Shown: positions 47,716-60,214 of the stretch, one piece after another
How the letters are laid out: each line of letters begins with the position of its first letter
How positions within the stretch are numbered: position 1 is the stretch's first letter
From: Laguncularia racemosa
Lineage: Eukaryota > Streptophyta > Magnoliopsida > Myrtales > Combretaceae
Reading direction: 5' to 3'
Length of the DNA: 64,000 nt
NCBI GenBank assembly: GCA_037954665.1
Contig: JBBMOL010000246.1
Span: 744,001 to 808,000 of the forward strand
The notes under the pieces: model-generated
Database searches by the model: none
What the model was told of the DNA's origin: nothing
The model's input: only the letters and a program-made list of their open reading frames with translations
Translations under genes and position numbers: made by a program

Positions 47716-50029
47716 ATTTGTGCCAATAGTTCACCAAATCTAATGAAACCTTAAACCTCCTCATTTAGGCATTAGTCACAATCAATTAATGGGTTAGAGT
47801 TGTTCTATTGAAAATTTTAAAATATTTTTAATGAGGGGTTTTAAGGGACTCCTGCTATTGGTTAGCCTTATAGCAAGTTTATTCTAATTTATTGTCATGT
47901 TTGCCAGCAACAATGGAATTGCAAGGATATCCCATGGAAAAAAAAAATCAATTGCTAAAATGTTACAAGCATGGAAAACTTTAGTGACTCAATTAAAATA
48001 TAAAAAGTTTGATTAAGCTTTGATATTATTAAACTTTAAAATTTTAAAGGATCCATTTGAAACACAAAAGAACTGATTGGATTTCAACATAAATATGAAG
48101 AACTTCAAGTATATTTATTTATCTTATGTACAAACGGTTTAAAATAAAAATATTAATTCACGGATGGTGTATAAAATATAAATGATGGCTTACATAGATG
48201 GGATAAGGATAAGAACGTGGAATTGCGTCGCCTATCTTTTTGACGTGTGGATAATAAAGTTAACCTACTTGAACCTATCAAATGAAGGCACGCTTAATGA
48301 TGGGGGCTTCTTCGTCCCACATGATGTTTATCTTTGTATCTACGTTAATCAAATGGATAATATTTGATTCCTCTTCCTTTTTTTTTTTTTATCTATTTTA
48401 TACATTGCAATATCTAGAATAGAGAACATTTGGACATATGGAAAATTTTTCCCATATTTAACACTAGGATTAAGGAAAACTTTAGCCATTTATTAAATTA
48501 TTATCTACTTTATTTTATTTTATTTTTTATCATCACTATCAACTACAATTTTGTAAAAATGGTATTGAAATAAGTTATTTGTTGATAACTTAAAAAAAAT
48601 ATTTAATTTAAATTATTGAATAAACAATGAATTAATAGCATTCTATTATCAATTTTTATTTTTTTTAGGTCTGCCCAACTGGTTATTTATTTTTATAATT
48701 GTGGCTGACCTCATGACATTATGTCATCTCTGTTGACGTTACCATTAGTGTAAAGTAACGGTGAGCCCAGCAGGCTGCCACAGTTTGAAGTAATAAACAC
48801 GTACTTTACTATAATTGCAATTGGAGATACACCTAGGAAGCAGAGGTTTTAATATGGGAAGACCCCACTTTACTTTACTGTGAAACAGATAATTGGCCCC
48901 ATCCTTGGTTTGGTTGCTAATACTGCAATGATTATCGATACGTGGTTATTATGTTTTTATCCAACTTATTTATATAGTTAGTTTAGAAATTATAATAATA
49001 CTTTATATAGAAGTATTATTATAATTTTCAATGTAATTTTCATTATAAAATTTATGTAAATTGATCATAATATTAAAAATATGTCTTTCAAATAAAGATT
49101 TAGTAACTATTATATATTTATTTTAGAATTTTTTTAATTGATAAACTGGTTTAATCCGGACGTCAAACACGTTAATTAAAGTCGAGTTATGAATTTAAGT
49201 TTTCAAATGTGATTAATAATTAGATTTGAGACTCGACATAAAATAACAACAATTGTTATCCCTAATCTTGTTTTCTCCCTCGTGTGATGCCATTCAACAT
49301 GGGCCCATACCTTTTAAGCTGTGGGTGCAGCCCTAAGGCTAAGGCGCACGTTTCATTAAATGGCATTACTAAGTCTTATGGATAACTCTTGGGCTTACAC
49401 AATTTTTATGAGCCTACATTATATAGGTCTGAAAGTCAATTTGGTGGTACTTATTATAATATTTGTGTAGCCACATATTATTGATTTACGTGCTTGGATC
49501 AATTATGCTAAGTAATTCAAACTTGAGACATTTATGATTCAAATTGTAAATATATCATTTTGTATTTATTTTATATGATTTAATTTTATATATTTGAAAT
49601 TGAATGTTTGGACACTTATTATATGTTCACTTGAAGATAAGAATTACTCTATTCTCTACTCACTCCGTACGATTTGTTATTATAATATTTACTTACATTT
49701 TAAGTATTATTAATTGTTATTATATAAAATAATGAATAGAAATTCATGTGTATACTTTTATGAATTGCTATTATACAAAATAATGAATAACAATTCATAT
49801 TTATACCTTCATGAATTGCTATTTAATGGTTTATTTATATTTTTCTCATAAATGCCCCTACATTCGATACTACTACTATATTCATTATCCAATATAATAA
49901 ATATTTATTATTAATAAGGGCATAATAAATATTTTACTCTTACCATTAATTAATTACCCACATTTTTTAAATGTTTAATACATAATGTAATAAGTATGTA
50001 ATAGTTATTACAACTCTCTTATACGATGA
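47716..50029. other. Intergenic stretch without recognisable gene
   Basis: AT-rich sequence. Two short direct copies of the block ATAAAATAATGAATAGAAATTC recur near 49724 and 49777. A 61-codon frame at 48182-48367 has no known motif. Confidence 0.5.
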
Positions 50030-50037
50030 AGTGAACG

Positions 50038-50554
50038 TAGGGATGCAACTAGGGTGAGCTCCAGACTGATTTTATAAAACCCTAACTTACCTCTATAAGG
50101 TTTGGCATTTTCAAAACTCTATTAATACACTAAAAAGTTTTAACTTCTATTATCGAAACCCAACCTTATAAGGTCATGAACATTATAGAGGCGAGTCGGG
50201 TTTTTATAGAATAATTACAAGATAAAGAAAAAGTATAGTAGAAAATAGTTAGATATGATTAAATTTATATTTATTAACTTACACATAAATGAAATTTGAA
50301 AATTAAATACATTATATAGTATAAAACTAGTGTAGATCATGCATATTATGTATATTAAGAACAAATATTATTATTAATATATTATTTTTTATTGAATTGA
50401 TTTTCCCATTGAGTTTTTTTTTTAAAGCCTAAAGTGTGACCCTAAACCTTATCAAGTTTTGAATTATATTCCAAAACTTTATAAAAACCTCATAAGATTT
50501 TTATCGGGTTAGGTAAATTTGGTATCATATAACAACCTGCTTGGTTGTATCCTA
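50038..50554. mobile_element. hAT-like MITE
   Basis: Starts TAGGGATGCAACTAGG and ends GGTTGTATCCTA (inverse TAGGATACAACC). The flanks AGTGAACG (50030-50037) and TGTGAACG (50555-50562) agree in 7 of 8 positions, fitting hAT target duplication. The interior has AAACCCTA- and TATAAGGT-type words in both orientations. It is non-coding. Confidence 0.65.
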
Positions 50555-50626
50555 TGTGAACGAGCTATTAAATCTTTTTAAAATAAGAATTTAGACTTTT
50601 ATATGACCATTTTACCCTTAACTCAT

Positions 50627-51803
50627 ATAATTTTAGTTTTTTTTTATAATTATAATTAGTAGAGAAATGTCTAAAAGCACGTTTTGGGAAAATTGGCGGA
50701 TTTGCATGTCTTATTTCATAAATGGAGAGATTAATTGCATATGAAACAGATATAAAGATGATGTAATTACAATTTACCCTTAGACTAATTTCCAATATAT
50801 TGGTTTCTTAGCTTCAAGGGTCGATGTAGAACCAAATGGTTGGAGGGTCAGGTTTATTATATTTAAGTTAATATTACAGTTACTCATAACCTATATATAT
50901 ATATAATTAAGGTTATACAACACATTTCATAAGAGAATAAAGAATATATACCTTATCTTTTTATTATCATATATATTAAAATTTGCCCATCAGCTGATAA
51001 AAAATAAATCAATCAAAAGTAGGTTGTACAAATACACGTAATGCAAAAAAAAAATGATATAGATATAATTATGCTTATTATTAATAATATATACTTTATG
51101 CAATTAAATCAAAGCATTCATGATATTAGTAATATAATTATATACATGGTATACAATTAATGAATAAATAAAACTCAAGAGAATCAATTAGTTAACTATA
51201 ACTTTTTATAATTTTAGTTTTTTTTTTTATAATTATAACTAGTAGAGCAATGTCTAAAAGCACGTTTTGGGAAATTTGGCGGATTTGCATGTCTTATTTC
51301 ATAAATGGAGAGATTAATTGCATATGAAATAGATATAAAGATGATGTAATTACAATTTACCCTTAAACTAATTTCCAATATATTTGTTCCTGGCTTCAAG
51401 GGTCGATGTAGAACCAAATGATTGGAGGGTCAAGTTTACTATATTTAAGTTAATATTACAGTTACTCATAACCTATATATATATATATAATTAAGGTTAT
51501 ACAATACATTTCATAAGAGAATAAAGAATATATATCTTATCTTTTTATTATCATATATATATATATTAAAATTTGCCCAACAGCTTATAAAAAATAAATA
51601 AATCAAAAGTAAGTTGTACAAATACATGTAATGCAAAAAATAAAATAAAATGATATAGATATAATTATGCTTATTATTAATAATATATGCTTTATGCAAT
51701 TAAATCAAAGCATTCATAATATTAGTAATATAATTATATACATGGTATACAATTAATGAATAAATAAAACTCAAGAGAATCAATTAGTTAACTATAACTT
51801 TGT
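50627..51803 (+). repeat. Tandem direct duplication, about 0.58 kb per unit
   Basis: Unit 1 (about 50627-51203) and unit 2 (about 51204-51803) match nearly throughout. Shared landmarks include AGCACGTTTTGGGAAA, TTGGCGGATTTGCATGTC, GGGTCGATGTAGAACCAAAT and the end CAAGAGAATCAATTAGTTAA. They differ by few substitutions and short AT indels, so the event looks recent. I do not recognise the content. Confidence 0.85.
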
Positions 51804-51899
51804 ATTAAATGAAATTTCATGTTATTAATTATTGTAATGAAAAGAAAAAAAGAAAATGCTATTTAAACAATATAAAAACAAATACAACATAAGAAAAGG

Positions 51900-51990
51900 T
51901 AAAATTCCATTCATAAGAGTCGAACCCAAAACCCATGACCTTTTATTTAAAAACATATATATCTTACCACTAAACCATGCTTCATTATTT
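51900..51990 (-). repeat. Dispersed repeat with tRNA-like boxes, copy 1
   Basis: On the - strand it reads TGGTTTAGTGGTAAGA (A-box-like), an AT spacer, then GGTCATGGG and GGGTTCGACTCTTATG (B-box-like). A related copy is at 62945-63040. The homology continues for tens of bases on both sides, which suggests a SINE or other short dispersed element and not a tRNA gene: no acceptor stem can be formed. Confidence 0.5.
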
Positions 51991-52369
51991 ATCATATTTT
52001 ACATTTAAAATATACTTATAATATATGTATTTTCTCCTTTTTTAATTTTTTAATAATTAACTTTTGTTGAGGCTTGCCTAGATCCACCCTTGCTTAGCTT
52101 GGCTTTATTAATCTCACTTTTATCTTATTTTTGGGATAAAATTGCTAATAACTACAGACAAGAACAAAAATCCCAGTGTTATAGAAAGAATGCCATTTTA
52201 GGCCAAGAGTTTGAATACGTATGTCCCCAAATAAGTTAAACGCCATCTTTCATCATAGGACAGGTTTATATTTCTACCCAATGATGAGTGTAGTTTTCCA
52301 GGTATAAGAATAGAGGAAGGCAATGTATGTTAGAGTTGCACATTGCACCATCCCTTTATATTGTAGGTA

Positions 52370-52826
52370 TAAGGTTGTAAGTGAGCTAAATTGAGTTGAG
52401 TCGAGCTTTTAAAGGTTCGGATTCAAATTATTTAAAAAATTATCAAGTTCAAGTTGAATTGATATTTTACCAAGCTTAAATATTATGAGCTCAAACTTGT
52501 GTTAGTGAAGGAATCTAAAACTCAAACTCGACTTGAAGGCTCCTTTACATCATCAAGTTTAATGAGCCTAAGGTTGAGAGTCTACTCACGAGTCTAAATG
52601 TTATGATACATTTATGATATTATATATAACATATTCCATTTATAAAAGCTCATGAGGTAGGTAATGATCCAACTCATAAGCTCGCTTCTGAGCCTACATA
52701 GAAACTCAATCTCGGCTCATTTAATTCTAACTTTACTTAAGCTTAAGTTCTACTCATTTACAAATTGAGCTCAAGTCTAGCCAAACTTGAGTAGCTTGCA
52801 AGTGACTTGACTCATTCGCAACCTTA
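52370..52826. mobile_element. hAT-like MITE with GAGCTC-rich interior
   Basis: Starts TAAGGTTGTAAGTGAGC and ends GACTCATTCGCAACCTTA, whose inverse TAAGGTTGCGAATGAGTC matches the start well. Flanks TGTAGGTA and TATAGGTG agree in 6 of 8 positions. The interior contains many inverted GAGCTCAA/TTGAGCTC-type words. It is non-coding. Confidence 0.6.
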
Positions 52827-52959
52827 TATAGGTGAATTAAGAACTATGGTGTACAGGCATTATAATGAGAGTGTAAGATTTGTATAACCATAAGTCACAT
52901 GCAAAAATAATACAGTCAAGGAACTTAAAGCCATGAATCATGACTATCGATTAAGTGCT

Positions 52960-52992
52960 TTGTGTGTGTGAGTGTGTGTGTGCGTGCGTGTG
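52960..52992. repeat. TG microsatellite
   Basis: A run of TG dinucleotides interrupted by AG and CG. Confidence 0.9.
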
Positions 52993-53897
52993 TTAGATTG
53001 TAAACTAAATTGCTTTTTCTTTTATCTCTATATCATTAAAAATGAATTCAAAAGGGTCACAAAATTTCTTAGGAATTTCAACATTAGACTCTTGGAGGAT
53101 ATTGCATACTTAGGTTATTTGGACAAGATTCAAAACTTTATAGGATTTTGAATCGGGTTACAAAATTATATATATACAAAAAAAAAAAAACTTGATGGGG
53201 AATTTGACCTATTACAAATATAGATAGATTAAGAATAATATTCACTCTTAAAAACACATACCATGCATGTTTTACACTAGATCTACACTATAGAATACAT
53301 TTAATTTTCAAATTTTACTTGTGTAAGTCAATAAATGTAATCTTAATCTTACTAAATCACTCTCTGCTCTACTCTCTCATTTATCTAGTTTGAATCCTAT
53401 AAAAATTCAACCTGACCCTCCTCCTATAGGGCACATGACTCTATACGTACTCTTACGTACGTGGAACACAATTGAAATCTATTTTTTCTTCTAATTGCTT
53501 TTGAGTTGAAATTTTATGGAAAACATATATTGATTTGTTCTAAGTACAAACAACTTCATAAACTAAAAGAAAAGGAAAGGAAAAAAAAGCATAAAAACTC
53601 ATCAAGTTGTAATTGAATTGTATGACTTACATAAGATGATTTGCAGTCACCACAACTAACCATGTTGCTAGAGGTAGTTATAGGTAGCAATTGTGCCCTA
53701 TTGCAATTATTTTCCTTTTCCAATGACTTTGTTTTTGTTGTGACTCATGGGTGGTGACCAACTTTTAGTAGTGAAGTTTTGGATAACGACTCATGGATAG
53801 CTCAATGTACTTAGCAAAAGCTCAATATTATTATTTCACCATCTATAGGCTTTTGTTTTTTCTTTTATTGTTATTAGTTATGATTTATGAGCTTATA

Positions 53898-54586
53898 TAG
53901 GGATGGGTGTAGATCATATTAATTCGATTTTTTCTCTAAATCAAACTAAATCATAAAAATGTTATTTAGTTTTTCATGGCTTCAAATCGAATGACATGGT
54001 TTAGTTTCAACTTTTTTTTTAAACCATAAAATTTCAGTTTGGTTTGGTTTGATTTGATTCATGAATTAAATTATATATATATATATATATTTATAAAAGT
54101 ATATTTACTTAACATGTAATATCATATGAGTAGTATTAAATTTATTTAATAATAACATATATTAATATCATATAAAAGATTGATAAAGTCAATATTTAAG
54201 CAATTAAAAAAATTTTAAATGTGTAATATAATTAGTTTATTCCTCAAGCTAACATATAACATAAATTTTGAGTCAACATATATATATATACTTGCTAAAT
54301 TATGATCACAAAACTTAAATAAATATACTTTCAATAAATATAAATTAATTTTTTTAATATTATATTACAATAAAAGAATTTTTAAGTTGTGAGTAAAATA
54401 TCATTATATATTTTTTAAAACGGTTTGGTTCAGACTACCTTACAAACCAACTATAAATTTTTTGTTTGGTTCATATTGAAAAATTTTCAAATCAAATTGC
54501 AAAAAAAAAAAACTATATTTTCAATTTAGTTTTGTTCGTTTTGCAGATTGATTTAGTTTAGTCGATTTTTTTTTTGCTCACCCCGG
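53898..54586. mobile_element. hAT-like MITE with GGTTTGGTTTG interior
   Basis: Starts TAGGGATGGGTGTAG and ends GCTCACCCCGG. The interior has GTTTGGTTTGGTTTGATT and, reversed, AAACCATAAAA and AAATCAAA words, plus a TA run at 54074-54091; this is the style of widespread plant hAT MITEs. The flanking 8-mers match only weakly, so the ends are approximate. Confidence 0.4.
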
Positions 54587-57500
54587 AATTCATATGAGTT
54601 GGACCTAACCTAACACTTGGGTTTGTTATACAAACTAAATAATAGACTAAGAATTTCATCTGCTTTAGGATTATAAAATGATAACAACCAAATACTATCT
54701 TAATATTTTACAAATAAATGAGCAGCCAAAACCGAGTTTCAAACGGATATAAGAGGATAAGCCTAAGTAACCATCAGTATTTTTCACAAATCTACACAAA
54801 CATGTCGATGTTGTCACTCTCAACAGATGAGTATGTCCCGAGCAAGTCCTATTCACGGCTCTTAGTAGGACCATGCTCCATTGAATCACAAGGAGCAAAA
54901 GCACAAGAAGTGCCAGCCATGAGACGGATATAAGTTGATCGTGGCCATAGGTTTTTCACGTGCATGTGCCCCCATGCATCGTTAGCATGTCACATCACTT
55001 ACCATCTCTGCATATAAGACCGAGTTTTGAGGTCAGTAGATCGAAAACTCGTATTATATGATACAGTCGTGGCATGTTGTCAGAATCAAATGCCAAATTG
55101 ACTTATGCGATTAAGACATACAGATGCCTTATGTATTACAATCTAGTTTGAATGCTACTGATGACCAAAGTCCCTTCTAGGAGCTTGCCTTGGAGATGGA
55201 AAATTTCACGATATTGCAGTGTGTAAGTACGAGGAATAATCATGGCACGGTTATGAATTTTATGGGAGACTTTGATAAGGAATTAACTAAAGTTATTCCT
55301 AAAGCTACTATTTATACTCTAATTTTGCATATTTAATTACCATAGTAGATGTTACTGAACTAACAACTATATCTATCTTAACCAACATTATAAAGCAAAA
55401 TGACATCTAATTTTAAATTAATTTACTTCCAAAATTGATGATTTTGACTCAAAAGATTAAATTATATACATATATACACACATGAGGTATAAGTTTGATG
55501 GTGATCAAAAGCGGATCACATAATATAACCTATTTTCGAATGTAAATGACAAATCATTTATCAAGTGGATCACGGAGTTAAAGTCTAAGTCATCTTTAAA
55601 ATAAAGCCATGAGTTTTTCTCAAATAATAAATTAGATAGCATGCAATCTAGCAACCTAGATTGTTAGATAGTCCTACATGTGATATAATTTTCAAAATGT
55701 ATATATACTTAAACCTTTGCATTTATCCTTGAAATATCAGCCTCGAATCAAACAAGCCCCAAGTTTGAAAGTGATTATATATATATATATGTAATTGATC
55801 AAGTTATCAACGCAATAACAAATTACCACAAATCATTATAAAAATGGATTGATTTTATAGGATGCAAATGTCCAATTTAAATTAAATGGAAGAAAAGCAA
55901 TTGATGGAAAATGTTAACTTAGAATTTTAAAACAACATTGTAAAAAAAAAAAAATCATGGAATAACATCTAAATTTCCTCAAATTTATTTATGCATTCCG
56001 GACTGGTGCTATTGGCAATTTCGTCAAATATGTTGATAATAATTTTAAAAGTTGAAAATTTTACTCCATCCATGCACCTAAATATTTCCCGGTAGTGTTA
56101 TTCCTCAATTATCTTTCACTTATGTAGTCTAAACTAGAGATTTTTGTTCCATAAAGCATGTGCATTTTATAATCGATTAGTGTTTGCTAACTCGAAATTA
56201 ATATTTTTAGTGTAGTCGCAAAGGGTTTCAGCATGCCTTTTTCTGTTGAAAAAGATGTATTTTAAACCATATATATGATTACCATAATATAAATTGATAT
56301 ATTAAAAAAGAAGAAGTAGTGTAGTAAGGGCATGAAATAAACCATAAAATATGCATTTTTCTAAATATAAGCTTTTAAAGTATATTTGAAAATTATGAAT
56401 CCTACGATATATAAAACTAAAAAAAAAAAATCCATTAAGTATTACACGTTAAATATTATATACACTTAACATAATTAATACTATTTTTTTTTTTTGAAAA
56501 AATGTCAACTTGTATGTTTCATTAAAAGTTGAAACGACCAAAGGCCCCTATACAAAACAAAACTTCCAAGAATACCTAAGAGCTCAATATTAGCACTCAC
56601 AAAACAAAAAAAAAAAAAGTACTAAGATCGAGGACTCGGCTAATAAACACAAGGGGAATAACTACTATATGGGTAATACTTGTAGCAGATGGAGAACTCA
56701 AATCTAGTCTTTTCCTTTTCTTTCTTTAGTACTAACAAAATTTTTATACAAACTATATAAATTAAAATTGTATTATTATAGACATCATGTGCACATAATA
56801 CATAAGATCCATAAAATATAGAAACATTTATCCTTCTTTTGCTAATTTCTTTAAAAGTGTTCACGAGATATTAGAATAGAGTAAGATTGTAAAATTTTTC
56901 TTTACTTGAAAACGAGGTTATCTAATGCATGCTCAAAAAATTTAGATCCTACAACACATACAAACTCAAACCTTTCTCGTGTATTTTCCCCCAAATTTAA
57001 TATAAAGGCTTAGCTTAACATAAAGGATTATACATTGTACGTTCAAGGAAAAGTGACTCCAAATGTCGGATGCACTGGCTCTTTTTATCGAAAGAAGATT
57101 TTCATGTACTTCTTGTACTACTCGAACAAGCCTCAAATATTTTTTGAAATGAGTCAAAATACCCTAGTACTTCATATTTACACCACACCCCCCCGGGGAA
57201 GGTTTTGGGGATATGAACTTTTGGACAAAAGTATGAGCTAGGCGTGTATACATCCAACAGAAACATGTAACTTATCTTGGGTAAGGCAGAAACATAAAAC
57301 TTTGCTGAGAGGTATATTACATATAAAAGGTGGAGTTTTGATTTATATATATAAATTAAATCGAGAACCGTTCGACCTTTTTTAAAATTAAACCATATAT
57401 CAAACTGTTTACAAATGAGAGTTTTGTGACTCAGTTTAATTCGCTTACGGTTTGATTTGGCTTTTATCGGAGGATATGGAGAAAATTGAAAAAGAAAATA

Positions 57501-57597
57501 CTGCATGGTATACCCTAGTGGAAGTCGGATGGCTAATAATTAGAATTAGGTTTTAATCATATGAAGGACAGGAGCCAGAAAGCATACAATACTTGTG
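54587..57597. other. Intergenic stretch without recognisable gene
   Basis: A 71-codon + frame at 54718-54933 and a 134-codon - strand frame at 57102-57506 are the longest; neither has a motif I recognise, a plausible splice context or a second copy. A C/G tract CCCCCCGGGG lies at about 57188-57197. Confidence 0.45.
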
Positions 57598-57605
57598 GTT
57601 GTATC

Positions 57606-58799
57606 CAAGGTTGTCAAAATCGCGTTTCAACTCGTACGATTCTACGTTTTTACGAGTTTATATATACAATCCCAGTTAACTCGCATACAAAATCGGAAAG
57701 GATCAAAATCGGAGTAAAATCGCGATTTTGAACAGTAAAATCGTTCAAAATCGCGATTCTGCACGTTTTTACCGATTCCACACAATTATCCCAATCGCAA
57801 CCCAGCCCAACCCAATCGGCAACCCAGCACATCCTTTGCAATTTCCGGTTTGCTGTTGCTGCTGTTCCTGTATGTTGAAGAGAGACAGTGAAAAGCGATG
57901 AGAGAGGAGAAACGAGCCAGGAACCGTGTGTACTTCTGTTCTGTGTATTTTTCAAGCTCAACACACGGCCGTGCCTTCAACCGTGTGTTCAACCGTGTGT
58001 ACTTCTGAGTATTTTCCAAGCTTAACACACGGCCATGCCTTCAACCGTGTGTTAAACTGTGTGTGCTTCCGTGGGCGTGTTTTCCTGTCGTAGCGGAAAT
58101 ATAAGTCATACCCCGACATGTTTGTCGGTCATCACTCATCTCTTGTCAGTGTGTTACGTTGCATTGAAGTCTTTGTATTTATGTTCGTCGATTATTAGTC
58201 TTCTTATTCATATTTGTGATCATGTTCGTATTAAAGCACTTGTGTTTGATTGCTGCAACTTTTCTTATTTTAACTAATATTTTTATAATAGTAAATAAAA
58301 TAAATGGTAGATAACTTTACCTAGTAATATATAATTTTGAAGGTTTTCTTGTTATAGTATCTTCTTTATTATGTACTTTTAGTCATTTTTTAATATTACT
58401 CCTTTTTAATGGTATATCTTCATTATCAATTTTTATTTATTAGTAATTTTTTAAATTTTATCTATTATTTTTTAGTTTTTGTATATAGAACTAGGTGAAA
58501 CTAGTTTTATACATGATTTATCATTTTAGAAATAAAATATCTATATTATACAACTTATGCTCGATTATCTATATTACGACTTTTATTGCAAATTTGTAAT
58601 TTATGGCTAAAATAAATACTTAATTTCCTTATTTCTATTATTAATTATATTTTTTAATGACTATTTTAAGTAAATTTATAATATTTGAAAGTTATTTTAC
58701 ATAGGTTGTAGAAACTTACGTTTCTACGTTCCGTTTTTACGTTCCGATTCTACGGACCCCTTCGCGATTCTACGTAAAATCGCGATTTTGACAACCTTG
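57606..58799. mobile_element. Non-autonomous hAT element, derivative of the 40130-43874 family
   Basis: The 1194-bp element has perfect 19-bp terminal inverted repeats, CAAGGTTGTCAAAATCGCG, and a perfect 8-bp duplication GTTGTATC (57598-57605 and 58800-58807). It lies in inverted orientation to the 40-kb hAT element. About 300 bases at its right end, reversed, match the left end of that element (AAATAGTTATTAAAAAATAT-type text, TAATATAGATAATC, AAGCATAAGTTGT). Its left end matches the other's right end (GTTAACTCGCA and AAAATCGCGATTC). The transposase is absent; the middle is unrelated sequence. Confidence 0.9.
57925..58062 (+). repeat. Two tandem units with ACACGG-CCGTGT words inside the hAT derivative
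   Basis: Two units of about 65 bases share TGTGTACTTCTG, GTATTTT.CAAGCT.AACAC and ACGGCC(G/A)TGCCTTCAACC. They contain interlocking CACACGG and CCGTGTG palindromic words. The sequence is GC-richer than the rest of the element and looks acquired. Confidence 0.7.
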
Positions 58800-58807
58800 G
58801 TTGTATC

Positions 58808-60200
58808 TGCTTTAAGCACATGCGATCTCATCCTCTCTCAACAGAATCAAGAAAATAATTTCTTCCTCATTCTTCTCCTTCTATGAAGCAAGTCCTTAAA
58901 TCATCCAAATCCAAAAGGCCAACCATTAGATCATCAACCATGTTTTCTGGCACACTTGCTTATGTCTTTTAAACTTCTTTTAGCCTCTCACATGCCTCTT
59001 GTCTTTGCATAATATGCCGAGTACTTTGTGTGTGCTTTGTCAGGGTAAACCTAGGCCATTTTCATCACATGGACTAGTAATGTTTGCTTATGGAATTGCC
59101 AATTCCACACTCATATAGGATGTAAATAAATCGATTTGAGTCAAAGCTTAACATTATTAAGTTTAAATTTGTATTCGATTAGAAAATTTAAAACTCAAGT
59201 CTTATCGAGCTTAAATTTTTATGTTTTGAGCTTGATTTTAAGTGTTACTTAACAAGTTTTAACTCGAATTCATTTTAACTAAACTTGTTTAGTTTTAATA
59301 TTTAAAAAATGGATTCCTTTTAGTTAAATTTATACTAAAGTTAAAACTAGACTGAAATTTGATAAAACTTAAGATATAATTGAGCTTGATTTGAGTCTTA
59401 TTAAGTTTACGCATTCATCAAATCAAATAAACTTAAAATTAAATTTAATTTGATTAATGACTCAAATAATTTAAGCTTGATTCGACCATATAGATCAGAA
59501 TTGAACTTGAGCAAACATTAAATTGAGGTACAATGGTTTACAACTGATTTGCTTAATTTAGATTAAGACTCCTACACCTCGAGAGATCGTTTCGACTAAA
59601 CCTTTGTCAAAGTTCAGTTGATTTTCTTTCGTCGGAAATGATACAAATCCTAACGTTGTAAACTTTAGTTGTCAATATGATAAAAGTCATAGTTGAATGA
59701 CAAGACTAGCAAATCTAGCCACGTATTAAAAGTGGGTGACCGACCAACGCGCTTTGGTCCATTTATGATTAATCAGCATTTATTTGTCTTTATACTTTCG
59801 AATATGTAACTTCCCCAAAAAAAAATATTTTTTCTTTTTTTCACACCGTCTTATTTCAAAATTTTGAGACTAGACAATTCTATAAACGAAATATTACTGT
59901 CGGCACAAAATATGATAATAGTACAAAATTTAGAAAAACATCCTTCTTAAACCCTAGAAATAAGAGTTGATTAATGAAAACCTAAAGGAAAATTTATTTG
60001 GTTATATTAATTTACAGTTCTTTTTTTTTTAAAAAAAAAAGAGCATATTTTTCTTCTAATGTTCCGGCACTTCCAAGAAAAGTTAATAAAACTATAATAT
60101 TATCGCTTTTGGAAACAACAATTTATATTTTAGCTCTTCATGAAAATATTGAATTTTTTTTTTATGTTAAAAGGATAAAACTCGGAAAGTTGAAATTATC
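58808..60200. other. Intergenic stretch; MITE-like part at 59115-59545
   Basis: Around 59115-59545 the sequence has the TTGAGCTT/AACTCGAA word style of the degenerate MITE group. The remainder is AT-rich with poly-T and poly-A runs near 59818 and 60020. No gene is recognised. Confidence 0.4.
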
Positions 60201-60214
60201 TTATTCTATTGAAA

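Noticed and set aside
51900..51990. Possible tRNA gene
   Set aside because: Only box-like words are present; no cloverleaf stems can be drawn and the sequence is repeated with long flanks.
57102..57506. 134-codon - strand frame, the longest in the 53-64 kb region
   Set aside because: No recognisable domain, AT-rich codon use like the non-coding surroundings, no second copy and no splice partners.
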